NCBI GenBank assembly: GCA_964404075.1
Contig: CAYOIM010000003.1
Location: 1-37,704, forward strand
Reading direction: 5' to 3'
Origin: CAYTED01 sp964404075
Lineage (GTDB): Bacteria; Patescibacteriota; Minisyncoccia; Moranbacterales; UBA1568
DNA length: 37,704 nucleotides
The notes under the pieces are model-generated. The model saw nothing but the letters and a program-made list of their open reading frames with translations, searched no databases and was not told the origin of the DNA. A program made the position numbers and the translations under genes. Positions 23,089-28,930 of the stretch are shown one piece after another. Each line of letters opens with the position of its first letter. The stretch's first letter is position 1.

Positions 23089-24405
23089 ATGTCAGAGCTC
23101 ATCGCCATCACAGGGAAAGCAGGACTTCCTCTTATCGCCGCGTCTCATAAATTACTACGATCATTCCAACCCACGGCCGCCATACATTTCCAACGCTATA
23201 TCCATGGTGCAAATGGAAACGCCCCCGTCATCCAGCACGATTCAACGGTCATCCTCGATGCGCGAGCGTTCGAAGGTGGTGGCGATGGTATCCCGAAGAT
23301 GCGCGACTACATACAAGACATCCGCAAGAAACATGCCAATGGATCGAATCCGCATATTCTCTGCTTACGATTCGATACGCATGATGCGAGCATTGAGAAA
23401 AATGATATGAGGGCGGGAGCTACAGCCACTCTGTTCTATATGGGAAACATACCTGATGCGACGCGTCGGATGAATACCTTTATTGAGACAGGGAAGCTCC
23501 CGTCGCCAAGACAGGGCAGAACTGTGACGATGGCAAACATCCCTTCTCTCTTCCTCCATGGAACTGATGGCATAGATGAAGATGACGGTATCAACAGAAT
23601 AGATGAGCCTGTGTCGAAGAAATCACTCTCAAAAGCACCATCCGAAAGCAGGGTCATTCGTGCAAAAAGCTCGGTGACCAAACCAAAAGTTACACCAGTA
23701 TTGGTGCCAAAAGAATCAATGCCGATAATACCTCCAGTGACACCAATCCCCACAACCGAAAATGACCTCGGAGAAGAAGACATGAGTACACTCCTCACCG
23801 CGCTTGAAACCCTTATCAGGCAAAATGCCCAGATCCTCGCCGCCCTCGAAAACATACGGGATGGTGTAAACGGTCTTCGTACCGAAAAAGAAGGTGCGCT
23901 GCTCGCGCAGGCACAAGAAAAGGTCATTGTTACGGTGGAATCCGTGCTTGCTCAACTGCGAGGGAATGGCGAAGCGCGTCCTACAGTGATGACAACATCA
24001 ACCGACGCTATCGCCAGCCCTACCACTACAATCACACCATCCGCCGAAACGAAAGAAGTGCCGGTATCAATGCCAGAGAAAGATCCTCCAATCGCCACTC
24101 TAGCGAAAGGGAAGCCTTTCATGACCGATGTATCCCTCTTCGGAAAGACCATATCACTGAGGCACCTTTCCGCCGATCTCTTCGCTCATTTGGTCAATAC
24201 AGGGGAAACCCTGGGATCAGCCGATGTCGCTTCCATGTATGAAATCGGTTACCAAGGTAGCTATTCCCGCATAAGAAACCTCCTCGACGATCTAGATGCA
24301 TTTCGGAAAGGACTCTCTTCGTGTCTGATATGCGTTCAATCCGGAAACTCGAAGAGGTATCGCTTCGATATTGATGCCTTCCGTAAGGCATTCAATATCA
24401 AGTGA
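23089..24405 (+). CDS. response-regulator-like protein: receiver-like domain, long linker, winged-helix-like C-terminus
   Basis: 438 residues; assignment is by pattern only. Residues 1-135 resemble a receiver fold: the strand TVILDA places D57 at the phospho-acceptor position, GGGDGI mimics the usual loop, and NDMRAGATATLFY resembles the end region without the conserved lysine. A 200-residue Ser/Thr/Pro-rich linker with a short helical part (TALETLIRQNAQILAALENI) follows. The C-terminal ~90 residues (LFGKTISLRHL to FDIDAFRKAFNIK) are paralogous to the end of the next gene and resemble an OmpR-type winged helix. GGGAGA precedes the ATG. It has its own promoter and terminator. No kinase gene is nearby, so it may be an orphan or pseudo-receiver. 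Confidence 0.6.
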   Translation: MSELIAITGKAGLPLIAASHKLLRSFQPTAAIHFQRYIHGANGNAPVIQHDSTVILDARAFEGGGDGIPKMRDYIQDIRKKHANGSNPHILCLRFDTHDASIEKNDMRAGATATLFYMGNIPDATRRMNTFIETGKLPSPRQGRTVTMANIPSLFLHGTDGIDEDDGINRIDEPVSKKSLSKAPSESRVIRAKSSVTKPKVTPVLVPKESMPIIPPVTPIPTTENDLGEEDMSTLLTALETLIRQNAQILAALENIRDGVNGLRTEKEGALLAQAQEKVIVTVESVLAQLRGNGEARPTVMTTSTDAIASPTTTITPSAETKEVPVSMPEKDPPIATLAKGKPFMTDVSLFGKTISLRHLSADLFAHLVNTGETLGSADVASMYEIGYQGSYSRIRNLLDDLDAFRKGLSSCLICVQSGNSKRYRFDIDAFRKAFNIK

Positions 24406-24421
24406 ATCTCCAGTCAACAAA

Positions 24422-24455
24422 AGCCGTCCTGGCATCCTCAGGACGGCTCTTTTTT
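24422..24455 (+). terminator. intrinsic terminator
   Basis: AGCCGTCCT/AGGACGGCT perfect 9-bp stem with a 9-nt loop, then C and six T, 16 nt after the stop at 24405. Confidence 0.92.
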
Positions 24456-24472
24456 ACCCATTCGATTGGTTA

Positions 24473-24527
24473 TTGACAACTATTCCCTTTCTTCCCTACA
24501 CTCTCATCAACTTCAGAAACTTAACAA
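24473..24527 (+). promoter_or_regulatory. promoter and duplicated leader of the second regulator-like gene
   Basis: TTGACA (24473-24478), 18-nt spacer, TACACT (24497-24502). The region 24488-24527 repeats 23028-23067 exactly. The GAAATGTCAA arm found upstream of the first gene is absent here, so control may differ. Confidence 0.75.
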
Positions 24528-24561
24528 TAGACTCAAACTCAAATCTCACAAGGAGACTCCA

Positions 24562-25119
24562 ATGCCAATTCAAAGAAAATCAGTTGTCTCAAAAACGGGG
24601 CTTCTACAGCAAATGTCCGAGGAAATCGGAGCCCTACAAGCTCTCGTCATAGACCTCACCAGGGAACTGACAATGATGCGTTTAGGAATGGAGCGACTTG
24701 CCGCTCGGGTATATGAGCTGGAGAGAGGAGCAAGTGACAAACCAGACGCCACTCTAACGGTGACTGTTCCATCAGACATACAGTGCTTAAAGGTACCAGG
24801 CGGCGTCATCCTCTACGGAAAAAAGATTCCCCTCAATAAAGATACCGCGGATGTTCTCTACCATCTCGTGTGCCAAAACGACTCCGTCTCGAAAGAGCGC
24901 CTCGCTACACTCTGTACACCGCAGAATCAACTAAACAAAGGGGAGCGCATCCTACCAGGATCCCTGTATCAGCGTTTGAGGCGACTCAAAACAGCCCTCA
25001 ATGCCTACCATGCGAACCTCGGAGAATGCCTCGTTTCTGTAAAAAAAAGCACGAAGGGGACACCGAACGATTACTCCTTCGATGCAGAGAGGTTCCGCGC
25101 CATTCTCGGCATCAAGTAG
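24562..25119 (+). CDS. paralogous winged-helix-like protein with N-terminal coiled coil
   Basis: 185 residues. AGGAG precedes the ATG. Residues 15-55 form a predicted coiled coil (MSEEIGALQALVIDLTREL region), so it may form dimers. Residues 82-185 (ILYGKKIPLNKDTADVLYHLV ... GSLYQRLRRLKTALNAY ... YSFDAERFRAILGIK) match the C-terminal domain of the gene upstream in order and spacing. The pattern, with VSKERLATL before a recognition-helix-like LYQRLRRLKTAL, resembles OmpR/PhoB-type DNA-binding domains. There is no receiver. It has its own promoter, leader and terminator. Function unknown; probably a DNA-binding partner or competitor of the upstream protein. Confidence 0.65.
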   Translation: MPIQRKSVVSKTGLLQQMSEEIGALQALVIDLTRELTMMRLGMERLAARVYELERGASDKPDATLTVTVPSDIQCLKVPGGVILYGKKIPLNKDTADVLYHLVCQNDSVSKERLATLCTPQNQLNKGERILPGSLYQRLRRLKTALNAYHANLGECLVSVKKSTKGTPNDYSFDAERFRAILGIK

Positions 25120-25133
25120 ACTTCAACAACAAA

Positions 25134-25168
25134 AACCGCCCCAATACACCGGGACGGTTCTTTTTTTT
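25134..25168 (+). terminator. intrinsic terminator
   Basis: AACCGCCCC/GGGACGGTT stem with one mismatch and an 8-nt loop, then C and eight T, shortly after the stop at 25119. Confidence 0.9.
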
Positions 25169-25177
25169 CTGTTTCAA

Positions 25178-25211
25178 GGAGGCTCAACCTCCTATAGGAG
25201 GTTGAGCCTCC
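25178..25211. repeat. 34-bp perfect palindrome between convergent genes
   Basis: GGAGGCTCAACCTCC and its exact complement are separated by TATA. There is no T-run on either side, so this is not a standard terminator. It lies between the plus-strand terminator and the end of the NYN gene. Confidence 0.75.
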
Positions 25212-25234
25212 AAAGAATAAGGGATGAACCTTTT

Positions 25235-25735
25235 TTACGCGATGAGAAATCGTTTCTTGTTCTCCGAGAGATTCGTGTACTTATCCGCCGCCTCGATGAC
25301 CTTCCCATTCGTGGACTCCTGGAACGCCATGACCTCCACCCGACAGCCGAAAGTATTCTGGAGGTACTGCATGAGCGGGATATAGTCCCCGTCACCGGAG
25401 ACGAGCACGATCACATCGAGTTTCGACGCCATCTTGATCGCATCCACCGCGATCCCCACATCCCAATCTCCCTTCTTCGATCCATCGGGAAACACTTGGA
25501 GATCCTTCGTCTTCACCTCATAGCCGCTCTTCTGGAGTGCCTCGAAGAATTTCTCCTCCGTCTGCTCGGGCGTCTTCACTCCGTACGCGAACGCGCGGAT
25601 GAGCTTCCGATCGCCCACCCCCTCCTCGAGTACCGCCTTAAAATTCACCTTTTTCTTGTGGATGATGCGCCCGCTGTAATACATATTCTGTATATCGACG
25701 AGCACCCCCACCCGCTGATCCGAAAATCCGATCAT
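25235..25735 (-). CDS. NYN-domain (LabA/DUF88-like) protein, putative RNase
   Basis: 166 residues from the chosen start. NYN domains are PIN-like metal-dependent nuclease folds. The expected acidic positions are seen: VGVLVDIQNMYYSG (first aspartate plus asparagine), KKGDWDVGIAVDAI, and VSGDGDYIPLMQYL. The C-terminus (ESTNGKVIEAADKYTNLSENK) is typical of LabA/DUF88 members. An ATG at 25735 is used because the fold starts seven residues later; an upstream in-frame ATG at 25822 would add 29 residues with no recognisable homology. Neither has a clear ribosome-binding site. It sits in the accessory island, just downstream of a CRISPR repeat. RNA target unknown. Confidence 0.85.
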   Translation of the reverse strand: MIGFSDQRVGVLVDIQNMYYSGRIIHKKKVNFKAVLEEGVGDRKLIRAFAYGVKTPEQTEEKFFEALQKSGYEVKTKDLQVFPDGSKKGDWDVGIAVDAIKMASKLDVIVLVSGDGDYIPLMQYLQNTFGCRVEVMAFQESTNGKVIEAADKYTNLSENKKRFLIA

Positions 25736-25878
25736 ATATTTTTCGAATAACCGATAAAAACCATCCCTTCCAGTATACACCACGGCAGTGGTTTGGAAAC
25801 TACGCTGTCTTCTCCGGATCATGCTTATCTATATCAGATCCATCATGTCCATTTTTCTTCAAAAAAATATCCCTATAA

Positions 25879-25914
25879 ATCTACAACAGTAGAAATCTTA
25901 TAGGCACATTCGAC
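25879..25914 (-). CRISPR. isolated Cas12a-type CRISPR repeat, copy 2
   Basis: A 36-nt unit on the minus strand beginning GTCGAATGTGCC and ending GATTTCTACTGTTGTAGAT. The ending matches the conserved pseudoknot/hairpin (TCTAC ... GTAGA) of type V-A repeats. It begins 9 nt after the ATPase stop codon. It differs from copy 1 at three positions, all transitions. No further repeat follows at spacer distance. Confidence 0.88.
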
Positions 25915-25923
25915 TTCATAATT

Positions 25924-27375
25924 TTACAGAAGAAAAAAATACTCGAACGGAACAAAAAGAACATTATCCTGTACTCCAAGAGCGCAAGAATTTGTCACCA
26001 CGATACCATATGTTCCCTGAACATTCTCCAAAGTCCGAACGACCTGTTGATGCATTCTTTTGTTAAAACCTGCCTCAACAACCAATCGCCGGTCTTTCCC
26101 GTCCACGACGAAATCCGCGCCACCCCTATCCGTATCATACCCAAGCGTCCAGCCGATAGAATCCTTACAATGACGGTACACATACATTCCGACCACATCC
26201 TCCAAGAGCTTCCCTTTATGCTGAATATCGATCGATCGAGAATCGATAATATGGAGAAGCGCCGCCCGCATACTCGAGGCGAGAAAAAGATATTTCGAAG
26301 GAAGCCTCACTCTCTTCGGTGACGATGAGGAAAACGGATAGATGCGTATGAGCAATTCGGCATCTCCCAGTGTTTTCAAAATACCGGAAAGCGTCTTGAC
26401 ATCGATATCCTTGAGCTCATTTGCCAAGCTTTGCAGGCTTTGTGTGTCCGAACCAGCGAGAATAAAGAGGAGTGCAAGAATCTTTTCTTGCTTATCCGGT
26501 GAAAACGATTTCATGGTCGGGATATCTCGCTCAACCACACGATCAATGACAGAATTCAAATTAGCATAAATAATCGCGTCATCGCTATAGGGAAGCACGG
26601 ATGGGGTCGAATAAAATTTCAGGTAGCGATCAATCGCACGAATATCAACCGATTGCCAATACTGCACCACAGCAGAACTCACCGCTTCAAGTTTCGCCAA
26701 AGCATGCTCTGCTCGCGAGCTTTCAAATAACGCATCGGCGATATGATCTCCGAGCTTCGGCGGAAATTGCACGGCCTTCTTCTTTTGATCTACCGAATCA
26801 GAGAGCATCACATACTCCGTAAATTTCAACGGATACATTTTCTCGATATGAGAACGCCTGGCGACATCGGTCGTCGTATTGAGTGCGATAGCCGATGATC
26901 CAGTCGAAATAATAAACACGCGCCGTGATCGGTCATAGAGTGATTTCAACGCGAACTGCCACTCTGGGTCGAAATGAACCTCGTCCACCAAAAGAAGCAT
27001 ATCGTCCTTCAGTTGTGAAAAGCTCGTTGTCAGAATCTCTTCATAGGCATCAATCACTTCAAAAAGATTCCCCTGCAACTTTTTGGTCACATCATCGAGC
27101 GAAACATAGAGGATATTCTTTCCGAATGATACCTGATACTGGAAAAATATCTGCGCCAAAACTGTCGTCTTCCCGACGCCACGCAATCCAGGAATGATTA
27201 TCCAGCGAGGCTCCCCATGCGATTCCAAAAACGATCGAACAAATTTTTCTATCCGATAATAGAAGTATCGTTTCAGATACGGCTTTCCATTTTGATCACG
27301 CGCCGAAAGTGCCAATGTCTTGGCTTGTTCCGAAAGCTGTCGGGAAATATAATTCTTTATATCTTCTCGTGCCAT
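25924..27375 (-). CDS. AAA ATPase with DUF4143-like C-terminal domain
   Basis: 483 residues. The N-terminal ATPase (AAA_14 type) has Walker A PGLRGVGKTT (K69), Walker B LLLVDEVH (D131, E132) and a sensor-like IISTGSSAIAL. A helical middle follows, and the C-terminus (GADFVVDGKDRRLVVEAGFNKR) resembles the PD-(D/E)xK-like DUF4143 region, although the usual E-x-K is VEAGF here, so nuclease activity is doubtful. Such ATPases are common in mobile or accessory regions, and their role is not established. The gene lies almost exactly between two CRISPR repeats, with 143 nt before its ATG and 9 nt after its stop. A palindrome overlaps its promoter. Confidence 0.88.
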   Translation of the reverse strand: MAREDIKNYISRQLSEQAKTLALSARDQNGKPYLKRYFYYRIEKFVRSFLESHGEPRWIIIPGLRGVGKTTVLAQIFFQYQVSFGKNILYVSLDDVTKKLQGNLFEVIDAYEEILTTSFSQLKDDMLLLVDEVHFDPEWQFALKSLYDRSRRVFIISTGSSAIALNTTTDVARRSHIEKMYPLKFTEYVMLSDSVDQKKKAVQFPPKLGDHIADALFESSRAEHALAKLEAVSSAVVQYWQSVDIRAIDRYLKFYSTPSVLPYSDDAIIYANLNSVIDRVVERDIPTMKSFSPDKQEKILALLFILAGSDTQSLQSLANELKDIDVKTLSGILKTLGDAELLIRIYPFSSSSPKRVRLPSKYLFLASSMRAALLHIIDSRSIDIQHKGKLLEDVVGMYVYRHCKDSIGWTLGYDTDRGGADFVVDGKDRRLVVEAGFNKRMHQQVVRTLENVQGTYGIVVTNSCALGVQDNVLFVPFEYFFLL

Positions 27376-27413
27376 TGCTCTTCGGTAATTGAATGATACA
27401 AAAATGTGTGTTT

Positions 27414-27444
27414 CTATGGTAACTCATTACCATAGACATGTCAA
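27414..27444 (-). promoter_or_regulatory. ATPase promoter with operator-like palindrome
   Basis: On the minus strand TTGACA (27444-27439), 17-nt spacer, TACCAT (27421-27416). A perfect 9-bp inverted repeat CTATGGTAA/TTACCATAG with a 4-nt centre spans 27414-27435 and covers the spacer and the -10. Binding of a dimeric repressor here would block transcription. Confidence 0.65.
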
Positions 27445-27518
27445 TAGGCATTATTTTACCTCAAACAAGGGAAAATACGACTCAATTTCTATACCAACGA
27501 GCCCGCGTTTTCATAAAG

Positions 27519-27554
27519 ATCTACAACAGTAGAAATCTTATAGGCGCATTTGGC
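27519..27554 (-). CRISPR. Cas12a-type CRISPR repeat, copy 1, fused to the cas12a stub
   Basis: A 36-nt unit on the minus strand beginning GCCAAATGCGCC and ending GATTTCTACTGTTGTAGAT. It follows the truncated cas12a reading frame without a gap and supplies that frame's last codons and stop. It has the same strand and orientation as cas12a, as in intact type V-A loci. Confidence 0.88.
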
Positions 27555-27825
27555 TCTTCTTGTCCTGTTGCCACTTTCGAAAAATATCAAGGTATTCATC
27601 GAGGTCATCAAGCTGAATGTCCCGCAGTGCTTCCTGTACAAACTCCCGATGAAGTCGATCGAAATATCGCTTCACCTTTTCGTACTTTTCTTTTCGGATG
27701 CGGTCTTCTGCGACAACATCATTCTCTACCAACATTTGCTGTGTATTCCCAATCGGCTTCAACTCAAACCGAAGGGTCTTCGAGAGCGCGTACTGATTCG
27801 TAAAATCCTGAAAAAGAGACTTCAT
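27538..27825 (-). pseudogene. cas12a: cas12a (cpf1) 5' remnant, 95 codons
   Basis: The product opens MKSLFQDFTNQYALSKTLRF then ELKPIGNTQQML, the diagnostic N-terminus (WED-I start) of Cas12a. Homology continues to about residue 90 of a protein normally near 1,250-1,300 residues. The frame then enters the CRISPR repeat and stops after SQMRL. All nuclease, REC and PAM-interacting domains are gone, as are cas4, cas1 and cas2. The likeliest origin is a deletion joining the 5' end of cas12a to a repeat of its own array. It cannot act as a nuclease. The ATG at 27825 was chosen by homology; an in-frame upstream extension has none. Confidence 0.9.
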
Positions 27826-27906
27826 AGGATTGCCATAAGAAATTAACATCATCAGCCCCATTCTCCCATTACTCTCCAAATAATACCACTGCAAACTCCC
27901 GATTAT

Positions 27907-27935
27907 AAAAAAATCCACCCCTACAGGGCGGATTT
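27907..27935 (-). terminator. rpsO intrinsic terminator
   Basis: AAATCCGCCC/CCCACCTAAA-type stem (one G-T/C-A position) with a 5-nt loop and a run of T on the minus strand, 24 nt after the rpsO stop. It separates rpsO from the accessory island. Confidence 0.88.
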
Positions 27936-27958
27936 TAGATGATTTATTGGTGTGAGCT

Positions 27959-28222
27959 TTAGAGTCCCAGTTCGGTCATGACTTTCGCATGAGCCCCGGG
28001 ATTGGTCTTTTCAAGGTAGGAGACGAGCTTCTTCCGCTTAGAGACCATCTTGAGGAGTCCGCGGCGGGAATGGAAGTCCTGCTTGTTTTTCTTGAGGTGG
28101 AGGGTGAGTCGCTTGATCTGTTCGGTGAAGAGAGCGATCTGATATTCCGGAGAACCGGTGTCCTTCTCATGCCGTTTCACTTCCTTCGTCACTCGATCTT
28201 TCTGCTTGTTCGACAGCGCCAT
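27959..28222 (-). CDS. rpsO: 30S ribosomal protein S15
   Basis: 87 residues, standard length (87-89). It binds the central domain of 16S rRNA and helps bridge the subunits. Family signatures are clear: HEKDTGSPEYQIALFTEQI, LHLKKNKQDFHSRRGLLKMVSKRKKLVSYL. A terminator follows directly, so transcription does not continue into pnp as in the classical rpsO-pnp operon. No good Shine-Dalgarno precedes the ATG at 28222; GAGGG lies somewhat far upstream. S15 often represses its own leader; I could not recognise such a structure in the 100 nt upstream. Confidence 0.97.
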   Translation of the reverse strand: MALSNKQKDRVTKEVKRHEKDTGSPEYQIALFTEQIKRLTLHLKKNKQDFHSRRGLLKMVSKRKKLVSYLEKTNPGAHAKVMTELGL

Positions 28223-28322
28223 ATCGATATAGAGCCATACCCTCGTGTCTTTCTACCGAAAGGCACCAAAGTACGCTACAAAAAAATAATTTACCTATTG
28301 AATCTATCATGCCTTTCTTTTT

Positions 28323-28351
28323 TTGACAAGACAGCAGAAAAATGTTTCAAT
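28323..28351 (+). promoter_or_regulatory. promoter of the orphan gene at 28395
   Basis: TTGACA (28323-28328), 17-nt spacer, TTCAAT (28346-28351). The start near 28358 leaves a short leader before the AAGGAG ribosome-binding site. Confidence 0.6.
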
Positions 28352-28394
28352 GATGTGTCCCAATCCCGCGGACAATTCTTTCAAGGAGAATCCA

Positions 28395-28721
28395 TTGCAA
28401 CTCGTCGTTCAAGCGGCAAACAACCGGAAGAAAAAGGCGCGTATCGAAGTCCCATCCCCGCACAAAGTGCTCCATCTCGAGCCACGAACGCTTCAGGGTG
28501 TCACTTCGCTCGAATTCCTCCAGGCAGTTTTCCCGAATTTTGAGGATCGCATCAAAGTAACATTCGATCCCGATGCTGACTTGGCAAAACTTGACTTCGG
28601 AAACCGGCGTCTCGTCACATGGAACGGTGGTACCCCGACGCCAACCGTAACTATTCCGCGCAACAGCGGGAAGTTCACGCTCGGCATTCGAGGCCTCACG
28701 CTTCTCGTGAGTCTGCAATAA
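28395..28721 (+). CDS. hypothetical protein (108 residues), TTG start
   Basis: Not recognised. TTG at 28395 is chosen because AAGGAG stands 6 nt upstream and a promoter lies at 28323-28351. In-frame ATGs further up fall at or before the predicted transcription start. The product begins with a basic stretch (NNRKKKARIEV), then a small alpha-beta segment (LEFLQAVFPNFEDRIKVTFD), then a glycine/threonine-rich beta region. No signal peptide, membrane span or cysteine pair. The gene is flanked by a bidirectional terminator and is divergent from rpsO. It may be a small structural or binding protein; nothing firmer can be said. Confidence 0.65.
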   Translation: MQLVVQAANNRKKKARIEVPSPHKVLHLEPRTLQGVTSLEFLQAVFPNFEDRIKVTFDPDADLAKLDFGNRRLVTWNGGTPTPTVTIPRNSGKFTLGIRGLTLLVSLQ

Positions 28722-28742
28722 CTACTGCGATCTCACACGCAA

Positions 28743-28785
28743 CAAAAAAACGGCCCAGGCGTATCATCGCCAAGGTCGTTTTTCA
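28743..28785. terminator. bidirectional terminator between the orphan gene and gyrA
   Basis: ACGGCCCAGGC and GCCAAGGTCGT pair apart from two internal mismatches. T-runs lie on both sides: seven T on the minus strand after gyrA, five T on the plus strand. Confidence 0.85.
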
Positions 28786-28801
28786 TTTTTATCAAAAACA
28801 T

Positions 28802-28930
28802 TATAAAATTTTCAAATTCGAGCGCAGTTCGAGGTGCCATCGAGGAGCGGAGCAAGCTGTACGCAAGCGGTACAGCGGCGAGCACCAGAGATGGGAACGA
28901 AGAAGTGCGCCGAAAGTGGAAATTTTATTA
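28802..28930. repeat. large imperfect inverted repeat after gyrA
   Basis: Outer arms near ATAAAATTTTC and GAAATTTTAT, then GCGCA/TGCGC, then GTTCG/CGAA segments, close around a perfect GCTGTAC/GTACAGC hairpin (28856-28876). The right outer arm overlaps the gyrA stop codon. It holds no gene. Confidence 0.5.

Noticed and set aside
25879..27554. A functional CRISPR array
   Set aside because: Only two repeats 1.6 kb apart, no regular spacing and no intact cas gene in the window; treated as a relic.
28347..28394. ATG starts upstream for the orphan gene at 28395
   Set aside because: They lie at or before the predicted transcription start and lack a ribosome-binding site, while TTG 28395 follows AAGGAG.
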